Origin: Microvelia longipes
Taxonomy: Eukaryota; Arthropoda; Insecta; Hemiptera; Veliidae
Assembly (NCBI GenBank): GCA_018340805.1
Contig: JACMZG010001870.1
Location: 45,401,394 to 45,465,393, forward strand
Reading direction: 5' to 3'
DNA: 64,000 nt
Part shown: positions 48,343 through 61,170 of the stretch, piece by piece
How positions within the stretch are numbered: position 1 is the stretch's first letter
Layout: every line of letters begins with the position of its first letter
The notes under the pieces: model-generated
What the model was told of the DNA's origin: nothing
What the model saw: the letters and a program-made list of their open reading frames with translations, nothing else
Databases searched by the model: none
Made by a program: the position numbers and the translations under genes

Positions 48343-49445
48343 GGAACAAACTTATCCGATTATCTCTAAACATATTCGTGTAACTATCTATTCACGTTAG
48401 AAACACTAACAGACAAACTTCCCTCACCACAAGCGATATCTTCTATCGAATTTTATTATGTATAAACAATTAGCGATTTACGACCCATTAAAAATCTCTC
48501 ATTTTCTACGAACACATCATAACAATTTTAAATATTATATAATTCTTAAATAATTTTTCCTTATATACTTAAGTACATACTTTCATTTAGTGCTACTTAG
48601 TTAATTAAATGATCTTTTCTATTGTCAAGTGGATGATTTATGTAAATACACGAAAAGGTTTTAAAGAGAATGAACTACATGTGTGATCACTTTAACCGAA
48701 CAAAGATTTACTAATCGTGCCTTGAAAGAAGTTAAGGTTAATCAACAATAATTATCGCTGAGATTTTTTTTTTCACGATATTCTTTGGAATAATTTATTG
48801 CTATTATTCCACAGCATGAATGAGATAGGGTGTTATTTACTGCGTAATGTTGCAAGGAAAATGCATGGCTGAGAAAATTTAAAGCAGCGATAATAGGGGT
48901 CACGTTATAGCATTTGCTTTGTCTGTCACGAAACGGCCAGGTTATTTTCTATTTAGATTTAGTAGGCCTTGTTCTGCGCCATGAGACTATTATGGGATTA
49001 GCCTATTCATGTACTGACCAAGCTACATAAGCAATGTGGAATCTGCCAAATTTACCTTGACTGCTCGCAATGAAGGGTTCCTTTAGATTTAAATGTGAAA
49101 GTTCGAATTGAATTTGGGTCGTTTGAAAGGATTTCGGGAAGGCAAAGGAAAACTTTGATAGTTTAAAAAATTCAAAAAAACAAGAGGGTTCGGGATATTA
49201 ATTAGGTTCATTTTCGTACCAAGTTTCATTCCGATCCAAGAAAGCGTTCGAAAGTTATCCTGTCCCATAGAAACGTCTAGGACGCAAATTATATATAAAC
49301 CTCAATAACTTTTATATATTCTTAAATATAGAGAACCCCCCTTTTAAAGAAACCACCTCATCCCGGTCCCTCTTCCCTGACCCCAACCTCATAAGCTTGA
49401 ATTGAATTGAATGAATGAATTAATAATAGAATTGAATATAAGCAC
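48343..49445. other. sequence upstream of the SLC26A11-like start
   Basis: It should hold the 5'UTR and promoter of the transporter, but no TATA box or CCAAT cluster stands out. From about 49080 the text (TACCAAGTTTCATTCCGATC, AAAGTTATCCTGTCCCATAG) looks like transposon-derived sequence. Confidence 0.35.
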
Positions 49446-49805
49446 TATGATTGTGCGAAAGACACCAAGGAAATGTAACAAGCAAAAAGCAATGCTACAT
49501 CTGGGAACTGTTCCATCATTCGACATTCGTCATCATTGATGGCTCGACATAATGTCATGTCCCACTCTGTTTCGTTCTAACGTCCAACTCATTACACACA
49601 TTCACTTTAGACATCTTCATATTACATTCTTCGGAATTAATTGAAGTTCAGAGTGAGTTCGGGCTCTGCTAGACGTAACGAAACAGAGTGGAACATGACA
49701 TTATGTCGAGCCATCAATGATGACGAATGATGGAACAGTTCCCAGATGTAGCATTGCATTTTGCTTGTTACAATTTCCTAGGTGTCTTTCGCACAATTAT
49801 ATTGT
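49446..49805. mobile_element. foldback element FB, 350 bp, arms about 135 bp
   Basis: GTGCGAAAGACACC..AACAAGCAAAAAGCAATGCT and GTTCCATCATTCGACATTCG at the left are mirrored by ATGATGGAACAGTTCCCAG and GTGTCTTTCGCAC at the right. Sub-sequences (GACACCTAGGAAAT, TGTTCCATCATTCGACATT, GATGGCTC.ACATAA) recur inside the large inverted repeat at 57020-57140 and 59790-59900. Confidence 0.88.
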
Positions 49806-49976
49806 GTCATCTATTCATGTTTTGCAAAACACTGTGGTATCAAATGATATGATTATATAAATTTTAGTTAGTAACTTTTAACTAATTTTATAATAATTTA
49901 AAACATTAAATTCTTATTCAAGGATTAACTTTTATGTACTTTGGACACTGAGTAAGCGAAGCAAGTACTTTTCAGG

Positions 49977-50300
49977 AATCTAGCGGATGGAACGAGCCCT
50001 TCTTTATACGTAATAACATTACAAGCAATTTAGCGAACGGAACAAGCCCTTCTTTATACGCAATAACAATACATGCAATCTAGCGAACGGAGCGAGCCCT
50101 TCTTTATACGTAATAACAATACATGCAATCTAGCGAACGGAGTGAGCCCTTCTTTTACGAAATAACAATAATGCAATCTAGCGAACGGAGTGAGCCCTTC
50201 TTTATACGCAATAACAATGCATGCAATATAGCGAACGGAGCGAGCCCTTCTTTATACGTAATAACAATGCATGCAATCTAGCGATTGAAGCAAGTCTCAT
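49977..50300 (-). repeat. 50-bp minisatellite, seven units
   Basis: Unit AATCTAGCGAACGGAGCGAG, CCCTTCTTTATACGTAATAA, CAATACATGC. On the - strand the core is GGGCTCGCTCCGTTCGCTAG, the same core as the array at 21765-22460. Confidence 0.92.
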
Positions 50301-51335
50301 TAAGGTATTTCTAAAAAAACTATCTGATGAAGTCTTCAGGGACCTCTGAAACGGATTTCGGACTCACTCCCGCCATGACACTTTAAATTAAATCAGTTAA
50401 AATGAGGTAAAATATCACAGGTATATAAAGAATTTGTAGCTATGCAAATGAATTAACTGATTACTATATTTGTAATACCCTAAGTATTCATGTGCCTGCC
50501 TTGTCGAGGCCTTGAATAATTTGTCCTATTATATTGATTCATTATATTTATTACAAAGCTAGTCAATGATAATAATTACCATAGAGATATTTACTAGAGG
50601 GGGCATAGCCTATCTCAATGCATTGAGAGGCCTGAAACATCTTTTTGGGGCTCTCAGGGGCTCAGTGTAACCTCATTGAAACCTCCTTACAAAGTGAGTA
50701 TAGTTTGTCATAAATCAATTGATTTCGGCTTCCCGCACATTGTTTTGTGTTTTGATTTATATTTTTAACATTTTCCTGTATAATTTATTGTAATTTTGTA
50801 CTGATTATTTGATTGTATTTATAGTCAAAGGTGGACAGGTTACTTTTCCATGTTTCACTATTTAACCTATAGGGCCCTATCTAGTAATTATATCTCTATG
50901 ATAATTAGCATTTACCAGATATCAAATTAATTTAGATATCATTTTGATCCAAGCAGTGCAAGATTAAAACTGGCTTTACTGTATATAGCTAACTACTTCT
51001 GACTGGTTTCATTCAATTCAGTGCACCAAAAATAATAATAAAAACTACTCCATACATAAAATATTAATATTTTGAGCAGCCATTAGATTTTATGCGGTTA
51101 TTTATTATGATTTTTGGGGTTCTGTCTTATTAGCTGCTGTAGTTCTTATTTTTTTCATCTGTCATGTAATATTGTTTTTAAGTAAAATCATTAAAAACAG
51201 TAAGATTAACCAATCGAGTTAAAATTTTGTACGAATGTGTATAACTTATTATTAACTTTTACTTCAGCAGCAGAAGTTAACCACCGGTTTTCGTTTGATC
51301 GATGGTGTAAAGTTGCTAACGGCGTTGTCAGTACT
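50301..51335. other. mixed repeat-derived sequence
   Basis: 50590-50760 is an inverted copy of family P sequence (ACTAGAGGGGGCATAGCC, CTGAAACATCTTTTTGGG). A weak hammerhead-like CTGATGA..GAAAC stands at 50334-50363. No gene. Confidence 0.4.
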
Positions 51336-51339
51336 TGGT

Positions 51340-51680
51340 TGGGTGACAGCAGAGTATAGAGTTAGTTTTTGTTTAGTTTATTTTTTTTAGTAGAGTTAGT
51401 TTTTAGAGTATAGAGTTAGTTTTTGTTTACTTTTTTTTAGTAGGGTTAGTTTTTAGAGTATAGAGTTATTTGTTTTAGTTTATTTTTTTAGTAGGGTTAG
51501 TTTTTAGAGTAAAGAGTTATTTGTTTTAGTTTATTTTTTTAGTAGAGTTAGTTTTTAGAGTATAGAGTTAGTTTTTTAGTGTATTTTTTTTAGTAGAGTT
51601 AGTTTTTAAAAATAGAGTTAATTTTTTTAGTTTTTTTTTTAGTAGAGTTAGTTTTTAGAGTACATAGTTTTTTTCCAAGT
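51340..51680 (+). repeat. AGAGTTAGTTTTT minisatellite, about 55-60-bp unit, six copies
   Basis: Units of TATAGAGTTAGTTTTTGTTT, AGTTTATTTTTTTTAGTAGA, GTTAGTTTTTAGAG with length changes in T runs. Confidence 0.88.
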
Positions 51681-51684
51681 GCGA

Positions 51685-54295
51685 CATTAAAGAGTTTTGC
51701 ACGTCTAGAAGTTCGAAGGTTTGCAGGTATTTAATCATTATTAAATTTTTAATAAGAATAAAAGTATTACCTTCGACTTTCCTTGAAGGGTCCATATTTC
51801 AATACAATTAAAAGTGAGAAAGAACTATTAAATAATATAACAACAGCGTTAAAGTTTTGAAATGCACAGTTAATAAACTAACTTAGGGTATTAATTTAAT
51901 CATTATTAGTCCTAGGAGTAACGTTTTCATTTTTGACTTAAAAATTTGTTTAAATAGAAAATCGCAAAGAGTGTTATAAAAACTATGTAAATTTTTTAAT
52001 GTCTTGAAATTAATATAAATGAGAAGTTAAAACAATTATTAAGCACAAACACATTAAAAAGATTTTAAAAGACTTTGTTTACTTATTTATTGCTACAAAT
52101 ATTGTAATTTATTAACAATAAAAAAAGAAATATGTAAGTATAAAACTGAAGTGTTTAAACTATGTAAGTAAAAGTGAAGTATAAAACTTTCTTTAGTAAT
52201 TTATGTAGCACTTTAAATTAAATTTATAAAACTTTAAAATAGCAAAAAATATTGATTATAAGAATAAAAATATAATAATTATATTTTGTATTTCGTAAAA
52301 TTGAATAAAAAATATTAGGTCTTGATTTAGAATGAAGATGTTTGTTGGTCGAGATCAGTCAAATGACTATTTAACGATCTTCAAAAATCATATTTTCCAC
52401 TACATTAACATGCTTACCAACAACAATACGTGTTTATTAAAGTATTTCAGTATTATTCCTTCAATTTAATATGTATGTCAATACATAAAAAAAAGTATAG
52501 ATTAAAAATAATTTTTACATAAGAAACAAAAATACAAACTTGATCAAAATTAACTAAAAATACATTTTTAATACATCTTTTTTACATCTATTTTAAATTT
52601 TAAAAATATCAATTTCTTTTTGAAATTTGAAATTCATCAAAGCTCTGAATAACAGAGCAATAAAATACTATTTTAAATACTCCCACTATTTGATTAATTG
52701 TCGTTGTAAATTATGCTAATAACGCCTTTCAGTACGATATAATATGCTATGTCATTTTGTTGTAAGTTTAATAATAAATTTGTATAATTAATTTAAATTT
52801 AGCGAGTAATAACATTTACTATATTTTATTTAAATGGGGTAAAATTGTATGTTATGTTTTTATTTTTTAAGTTATACATTGACATAAGTTTTAATAATTA
52901 AATTATATCATAATTACTGCTTTAAATTATACTCAAGTTTTAAATCTATAAATGTCTACTAATAATATTTTATTGCAACCAATATAAAATAAAATATTAG
53001 TAAAAATATAAAATTTAATGTATTTAATGCTTAATTTAATACTATTGACTTTTTACACTTCGCATTTTTTATACATTATAACATTTCTAAATGTTTTATT
53101 AAATTTGTTGTTTCTAATTATATCAACAGGTTAAATTGAATAAAATTAATAAAACAAATATATTTTTCTATCCACAAATAAGCAATTAGATCATTTAAAA
53201 ATATTATTTTTTTAATGTATAAAGAAAGTTATTTATAAAATCAATCGTAATGTATTTACAGGTAATTTTGTGCCTTTGAACGTGTTAATTAACAACGTAT
53301 ATACAATTAAAAACGAAATAGTCCCACTAATTAATATTTTAAATTATAATTTTGATATTTCTTTTAAAATTGCTTAAATTAGTGTTATATGTCACTTAAT
53401 AATATATAATTATATTTTAATTTATCGACAAATTATTTCATCAAATTCTAACTGTGAATCAAAATATAAATGTGTATACTGAATTATTACATTTCTTTCA
53501 TTTTTAATTAATTATTTTATTTAAATAATATTTATTTTATAAAATTTTAAAGCTATGTCAATTTAACGCCCTGAACAAATAATACTGATCTTCCTCAAAG
53601 CTAATTTGTTTAATTTTATACTTTTTATGTTTATTTCCTCTATTCGTTTATTTGAGGAATTATGCTTTTTAAAGTGATCAGTAATGGTAAGTATGTCAAT
53701 TAATACTTTCAACATGACATTTTAAACATGACATAAGTAAGTCAATAATTAAGTTTTTGTTTACGTTGCTTAATATGTTTGTTATTATAATTTTTTTATT
53801 AACGCGCTACAATTGTTTTTTGAATAATATTTAATAAGTTGATTTGTGAAATGATTGTTTGTTAGCTTTAATAATGCAAATATAATTATGTTCTTACACA
53901 GAAATCTTTAATGGTTTAGGATCATTTTTGAGGATAATATTATATTTATCTTATGCATACTGTGACAACAAGAGAATTAAAATAAACAGATCTAGATAAA
54001 AAAATATATTTCTGTAATGTTAAAAACAAGAAACAAGGTTAGTTCTGATAAATAATAAAATATAGTTTTAAAACATTCTTTTATTGATAATTTTACATCC
54101 AGGCAGAGAAAATTTATCTGTACTCGTAACGGAAAATATTAACCCCTCAAGTTTTACTTCAGAAGGTACCTCTCCAACAAAAAGGTTCTACAAACGTTTT
54201 ACTCGAAAATATTCTCACAGGTTATACAATAGTCGGATATACGCCTTGCGTAGAACATAAAGTTTGTAGGAGTGGATCTTACTGGTGATATTTAG
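51685..54295. other. 2.6-kb extremely AT-rich stretch with no recognised feature
   Basis: No gene, tandem repeat or inverted repeat was seen. A donor-like GCAGGTATTTAATC follows the CACGTCTAGAAGTTCGAAGG stretch at 51702, so a non-coding transcript cannot be excluded. Confidence 0.45.
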
Positions 54296-54640
54296 AAACT
54301 GTGATGTTTGTTAGAGCGAAACCTACTGGTGTAGAACCTGTGATATTTATTGGAGTGGAACCTACTGGTGTAGAACCCGTGATATTAATTGGAGTAAAAC
54401 CTACTGGTGTAGAACCTGTGATATTTGTTGAAGCGAAACCTACTTGTGTAGAACCTGTGATATTTGTTGAAGCGAAACCTACTGGTGTAGAACCTGTGAT
54501 ATTTGTTGGAGCGAAACCTACTGGTGTAGAACCTGTGATATTTGTTGGAGCGAAACCTTACTGGTGTAGAACCTGGGATTTATATTGGAATAAAACCTAC
54601 TGGTGTAAAACCTGTGATATTTGTTGGAGTTAATCCCACT
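54295..54640 (+). repeat. 39-bp minisatellite, about nine units, open in one frame
   Basis: Unit TTTGTTGGAGCGAAACCTAC, TGGTGTAGAACCTGTGATA. Because 39 is divisible by three it gives a frame of repeated 13-residue EAKPTGVEPVIFV blocks (54301-54633). One extra T at about 54560 shifts the last units. No signal peptide, splice context or homology supports a protein. Confidence 0.88.
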
Positions 54641-54654
54641 AGTATATAACATGT

Positions 54655-55480
54655 GAAGTTTTTTTCATTATAAACTTGACTAAATATTATTATTTATGGC
54701 TTAAGCCTGTAGGGTCATATTAGCGTTTTCCCTCACTCAAAACTCACTCAACTATCTATCCCAGAGTTTGTTCACACTTAATCATCTGGGAAGCACACTC
54801 TCCGTATATGGCGGTACATACGACTAGTTCACTGTGTGCCCAGTTCATCTAGACCAGCTACATTCAGGCTAGGCTTACCTCTCTGCCTAGCGCCGACTAC
54901 TAGTTCACAGTGTGCTTAGTTTATCTAGTCTTACTAGCTTGTCTCATCACATTAGTCTCACTTGGCCTGCCTTCGTTTAACTAGTCTCACCAATCTGATT
55001 AGTTCCTTTAGCAGCATCAGACTCTAGCTTGTATCACCGCTCCGGCTAGTCCACCTAACAAACAACTCTAGCAACCCCGACATCAGCTTGCACAAACTCA
55101 TTCTATAGCCCTGACCTGAAAGTCAAAGTTCCGCAGTGCTAATAGGAGACGTCTGTCTTCAAGAACCGAGCACTTCGTTCCACGTCTTCTTACGTCGTCT
55201 ACTTACGTTATTCGTGCCCAGGTTTCACTTGCACTAAGTTTTCCGACATTCGAAAGCTCGGTGTATCTTTCCGATCTTCATCTCCATCTGCTTGCAGAAC
55301 CTTGACTTTTCGTAAGATGGAGACAACGGAAAAGTGGATCCAGACTTGTCTCAGATGAAACATGTACCAACCCCGCATTTTCGTTTTAACAGCCAAGGGA
55401 ATCATGTAAAACCTTGGCTGGGTTGGCCGGCCTTGAATTCAAGACAAAATTTAAGAAATAATCGTCACAATTAAGAAAAA
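54655..55480. other. GC-richer unknown segment, CTAG-rich, with internal direct repeat
   Basis: GACTAGTTCACTGTGTGCCC..TTCATCTAG and TACTAGTTCACAGTGTGCTT..TTTATCTAG are direct copies about 77 bases apart. Composition is clearly above the neighbourhood. It could be an LTR or untranslated part of a retroelement, but no paired LTR, primer-binding site or coding domain was found. Confidence 0.4.
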
Positions 55481-55481
55481 C

Positions 55482-56183
55482 GGGCCTTCGGCCCGTAGCC
55501 GCTACGCGGCCTCGGCGCTTCGCGCCTCGTCCCTCCGCGGCGTCGGCCCACCGGGCCGCTTCGCGGCCCGGGGGCCTCCCTGTGGCCGCTTCGCGGCCAC
55601 ATTGTTGTTGTTTTGTATGATGTGTTGTTTCATTATTGTTCTTGTTACATGGCATTTTGCCATGTATCTAGCGAATTTTCACAGCCTCTCCACACAGGCC
55701 CGCTTCGCGGGCTGAGAGGCTTTCTCCCAAATTTGATTTTACTAATTAAGATTTTATTAATACTTTATTATTAATAGTATGCTATAATATTAAACTAACA
55801 AGCATTATAAACAAAATATATTCATGATTTTTGTTTTTAAATAAAAATACCGTTTCCGTCACTTAGGATCATAGATAAACAATATTAACATAGATGGCTC
55901 ACTCAAAGATTTAAAAAAAATAGTTGATGGGATGCAGGAGGCTCAAGTAGTACAGTCTAGTGGTGACAGCGTGAACTGTCACATATTTTTTTTTACATAG
56001 ATCTTTGTTTACTTTTATTTTATTTTACTAAACGATTGGCAATTGTTTGTTTTTAAAAAAAATACTACAGCACAATCTAGTAGAGAATAGAGCAAATATA
56101 TTTTTACTACTAGCGCTATTCAAGACTCTAGTGATGAGGCCCCCAACTTAAATCATAAACACAAACTTGTCAATCCACAGCTG
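55482..56183 (+). repeat. composite repeat unit 1, part X (GC-hairpin string)
   Basis: It starts ACGGGCCTTCGGCCCGTAGC and runs through at least six GC palindromes with TTC/TAC loops. Next come an ACATGGC/GCCATGT hairpin, AGCCTCTC..GCCCGCTTCGCGGGC..GAGAGGCT (a hairpin within a hairpin, 55682-55721), AT-rich DNA, a GTGACAG/CTGTCAC hairpin and CTAGTGATGAGGCCCCCAAC. The same order recurs at 61722-62245 plus 62667-62840. Confidence 0.88.
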
Positions 56184-56233
56184 GACAAGGGTAACCTAGA
56201 GATAACCACAGTACGGTTTGGTGTAACCTACTG

Positions 56234-59200
56234 ATAAGAACCATTTTCTAAACAAAAGATTTTCCCCATGTATTAGCATAGGACAAATTTTTTAGGAGGT
56301 GTTTTTTAATATAATTTATTGTATTTAACTCTTGAAATGTTATGAAATCGAAAGTTGGACATCTATATTTACGTTAGGAAAGAAAACAAGTGTGGTTTGT
56401 TCGATTTTTCCGAATAAAATACGGTAGTGAAATGTGACCTTTTTTTGTGCATTTTGGACTCTCCGTTTTTTGACTTTTTTTTATAATTCATATTATTTAA
56501 CTCTTGGAATGTTCTGAAATCGAAAGTTGGACATCTATATTATCGAAAAGAAACAAAATGAGTGAGGTTTAGTAGATTTTTCTGAAATAAATACGGTAGT
56601 AAAATCTAATGTTTTTTTTACATTTTGCACTCGTTTGTTTCTGGTGTTTTTTGTACTATTTTTGACTTCTTATTAAGATAATATCGTATATTATTGGTTT
56701 CAACGACAAAGGTAATTCGTTTATACTGAAAGAAGTATGTATATCAGCATTTGTGGTATGGAATATTAGTAACTTGTAGATAAGTTGCTCGAGTCACTTC
56801 TGTACATTGATGCCGTGCATAATTTAAGTGAAATGTCAACATCTTCTATTCATTTGTATAATCTAGAAGACGTGCATGCTAGATTTTTGTTAATTAATAA
56901 AGGATGCATGGAGACATTGGCACAAGTTGAATCAACTTCATGCATAAATAATTACTGTTGTAAGATGTCAATGTCATTTACTCAATTTATGTTAAAAACC
57001 AAATAATCTGTCAATATATAACTGTGCAAGAGACACCTAGGAAATATAACAAGCAAAATGCAATACTACACCTGGGATTTGTTCCATCATTCGACATTTG
57101 TCTTCATTGATGGCTCTACATAACGTCATGCCTCAAGTTTCGTCACGTTTAACTTATCAGGGTGCCGACGGAGCCTGAACTCACTGTAACCTTTGATTAA
57201 AATTCCAAAGAATATAATGTGAAGTGTTTACTAGAGATGAGCGGTGCTCTCTTACCACCATCATGCTTGGTAAGCAAAACATGTATCATTTGATACTACC
57301 GAGTTTTGAAAAACATGAATACTCCCACAATATAACTGATCGAGAGACACCTAGGAAATTTAACTTGCAAAATGCAATGCTACAAATTATCTATGTTCAT
57401 AAAATGATATTGTAATGTCAAACTTTATGACTCACAACAACTGCGAAGATATGCCCACCTCAAGAAAGTCAAGTTTCATCACGGTGAAGCCTTCACGAGC
57501 ATCTGTTGCAACCTTCGTGCGACTGTAGTCAAACTATTTTATTCTTAATTAGGATTTAAACTTGTATTAAACCTTTCTTTCATTGTTAAAATTTTATATT
57601 ATAATAAAATTTAGTGAAATTTATTCTTTTATTTTATTCTAATTTCTCTACCACCTACACCAATTTGGGAGGTTTGTCATTTAGGAGCCAGGGTGACCCT
57701 ATCGACTCGATTGAAGTAGACATTAGTTGATTCATATGGGCTTAAGTCTGATTTAAATAAACTCAAGTATGCTTTGTTTTTATTTTTACATTTATAGAAT
57801 GTATATTCCTGTCGGTACAAGACTAATTAAGTTAACTTGAATAAATAATTTTAGTTGGCCCAAGTTAATCATTTGACTAGTTTTGATTTAAATATCCTAT
57901 GTCAATGTGTAAATTAAATCTACTTATTGCTTCAGCTTTTATTTATTTGAGTTGAATCAAGTTGAATTGAACCGAATCGACTTTAATCAGATCAAGCGAT
58001 TTGAATCAACTATCCACTCGATTATCTGTTGAGTCGACAGTCGACTCATATAAAATCGGTTTAAAAGTCAATTTGGCACATCACTATTGTATTTCTCATT
58101 AAAAGATCTGTTTATCTACAATTTCTACCCCCCCCCCCCCTCAGGCTTTGCCTTGTGGGTTACTTGTATACTTTTGTGTTAACTTTTTGTATTCCTTTTT
58201 CTTTTTTGTATGTATACTTGTAAATAAAGGAATTGTTCAAAAACACAGACTCATGACTACTCAATTTTTTTCTACAATTTAAACAGACTCATGATTGATA
58301 TCTGCTCTATTTTTCGCTTATCATGCATACATAAAAATTGGAGGAATCGTCTCAATTTTCCTCTGAGACTTTTTTTTATGTATTGCACATTTCTACAATA
58401 TAAAATTATCAAATTGAAATTTTAGATGCTACTAGAATTCATAATGTTCTGCCACAAAAAGATTTAGACTGAAAAAAGGATCAGTCATACCTACTGTAAT
58501 CAAATGCAGATAGCTTCTGTGGATACAGTAATTGTCATTTTGTAGTTTGTGATATTATAACCTCTCAATAATTGAAGTTTATAAATAAAACCTGGCAAAG
58601 AGGAAGGTGCCATGAACTATAAATGTGAATTACATTAGAAGTCATATCTCAAGTTTCATTAAATTTGCTATACCCGCAAATAGAAACACGGTATTCTATT
58701 ACCCTAAAATAATAATAATAATGCCCGTTTAGAGCCTTGTAGCTCATCAGTGATAACCCCTGCGGGAACCACTACGGGTGGTAGTAGCAACCGTTACGCT
58801 CAATTGTATTCAAAAATTGGCGATAATATATTAAACAATAATCTTCTATCAACTGAGAGCGTAACCTGGGATGGTTGTCAAAGGTCAGTGTAAAGACTAT
58901 CGCTTAACAACCTCGGCCACGGAGGCAGTATTCTATTACACTATTTACACAATATTCAATGCTGTAGTCTTTTTGCTGGTTAAGTTTTAAAATTGCATCA
59001 GCTATTTGAGGTAATGAGGTTTACAAGAAATTCATTCATATATCCTGAGAAGTCTGGGAACTACACATGTGATGCCTCTCTCGATTCAAAAACAAGAAAA
59101 CTATTTTTAACAACAAATAATTATCACAAATTTGTATGCTGTCTGCCTTGACACTGATGGACACCTCAGTCAGGTATGTGTTTGACTGAACAAAGCTCAA

Positions 59201-60692
59201 GCTAAGGTATATCAGATCTTATAGATTTAGGGTGGCCCAGGCACCTATATGACAAACCTCCCAATTGGTGTAGGTGGTAGAGAATTAGAATAAATAACAG
59301 AATAAATTTCACTAAATTTTATTATAATATAAAATTTTAACAATGAAGAAAGGTTTATACAAGTTTAAATCCTAATTAAGAATAAAATAGTTTGACTACA
59401 GTCGCACGAAGGTTGCAACAGATGCTCGTGAAGGCTTCACCGTGATGAAACTTGACTTTCTTGAGGTGGGCATATCTTCGCAGTTGTTGTGAGTCATAAG
59501 TTTGACATTACAATATCATTTTATGAACATAGATAATTGTAGCATTGCATTTTTTGCAAGTTAAATTTCCTAGGTGTCTCTCGATCAGTTATATTGTGGG
59601 AGTATTCATGTTTTTCAAACTCGGTAGTATCAAATGATACATGTTTTGCTTACCAAGCATGATGGTGGTAAGAGAGCACCGCTCATCTCTAGTAAACACT
59701 TCACATTATATTCTTTGGAATTTTAATCAAGGTTACAGTGAGTTCAGGCTCCGTCGGCACCCTGATAAGTTAAACGTGACGAAACTTGAGGCATGACGTT
59801 ATGTAGAGCCATCAATGAGACAAATGTCGAATGATGGAACAAATCCCAGGTGTAGTATTGCATTTTGCTTGTTATATTTCCTAGGTGTCTCTTGCACAGT
59901 TATATATTGACAGATTATTTGGTTTTTAACATAAATTGAGTAAATGACATTGACATCTTACAACAGTAATTATTTATGCATGAAGTTGATTCAACTTGTG
60001 CCAATGTCTCCATGCATCCTTTATTAATTAACAAAATCTAGCATGCACGTCTTCTAGATTATAAAATGAATAGAAGATGTTGACATTTCACTTAAATTAT
60101 GCACGGCATCAATGTACAGAAGTGACTCGAGCAACTTATCTACAAAGTTACTAATATTCCATACCACAATGCTGATATACATACTTCTTTCAGTATAAAC
60201 GAATACCTTTGTCGTTGAAAACCAATAATATACGATATTTCTTAATAAGAAGTCAAAAATAGTAACAAAAACACCAGAAACAAACGAGTGCAAAATGTAA
60301 ACAAAAACATTAGATTTTACTACCGTATTTATTTCAGAAAATCTACTAAACCTCACTCATTTTGTTTCTTTTCGATAATATAGATGTCCAACTTTCGATT
60401 TTCAGAACATTCCAAGAGGTTAAATAATATGAATTAATTAAAAAAAGTCAAAAAACGGAGAGTCCAAAATGCACAAAAAAAGGTCACATTTCACTACCGT
60501 ACTTTATTCGGAAAAATCGAACAAACCACACTTGTTTTCTTTCCTAACGTAAATATAGATGTCCAACTTTCGATTTCATAACATTTCAAGAGTTAAATAC
60601 AATAAATTATATTAAAAAACACCTCCTAAAAAATTTGTCCTATGCTAATACATGGGGAAAATCTTTTGTTTAGAAAATGAATTCTTATCACA
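56234..60692. mobile_element. large inverted repeat: arms 56234-57690 and 59225-60692, loop 1.5 kb
   Basis: The arms (about 1.46 kb) are near-identical reverse complements, differing mostly by single-base length changes in homopolymers. Landmarks: TAAACAAAAGATTTTCCCCA outer; GAGTCACTTCTGTACATTGA; TTCGTCACGTTTAACTTATC; ACCTACACCAATTTGGGAGG inner. The interior holds a SINE, a C13 run at 58126-58140 and no protein. It splits composite unit 1 between X and Y, so it behaves as an insertion. It is a foldback element carrying FB-family sequence; superfamily unknown. Confidence 0.88.
58691..58939 (-). mobile_element. SINE family B, copy 2, with 12-bp target duplication
   Basis: GTATTCTATTAC at 58691-58702 and 58928-58939 flanks a - strand copy (head CTCCGTGGCCGAGGTTGTTA, tail TTATTATTATTTTA). 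It matches copy 1 but has lost part of the B box. Confidence 0.88.
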
Positions 60693-61170
60693 ACTGTTCT
60701 TCTCGTTCTTCCTTTGGTTTCTTCCGTTTTTCTTTTGTTCTTCTTAGAAAGAATTGCCAACTATGAAGCTGAAGTCCCAGCTGTCTATTGAGTGTTCCTA
60801 CTACTCGGGAGTGAACCATCTATCTTAGGATTGCTGATTGAGCTGAAACCGGTCGCAATCGTTTTTTAGAATGACTTCGACCATATAAAGACTACTTCGA
60901 GGTTCTTCCGCTTTACGGGCCTGCTTTGTTCGGCGTGGTTTAGTGGAAGCCATTTTTTGTCCTGTCTCTCTGGGACAGCAGATATCGTACAAGTCTTTGA
61001 CCTGGACGTATACATATATACAAGATTATATATATATGTATACCGATTGCGCCATTTGTGATGGTTCCATTGAACTGAAATGGGTCTTAATCGATTCAGC
61101 TAGCCGTCTACCTAAACACGAAATACCTTGTTTTAAAGCCATTTCAAGTTTCAAAAAAAATTTTTTTTCA

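Noticed and set aside
49977..50300. Regular 50-bp repeats suggested a CRISPR-like array
   Set aside because: Whole units are repeated without variable spacers, and the window is eukaryotic; the other arrays fail for the same reason.
54655..55480. LTR of a retrotransposon
   Set aside because: No second LTR, TG..CA ends, primer-binding site or gag/pol sequence was found nearby.
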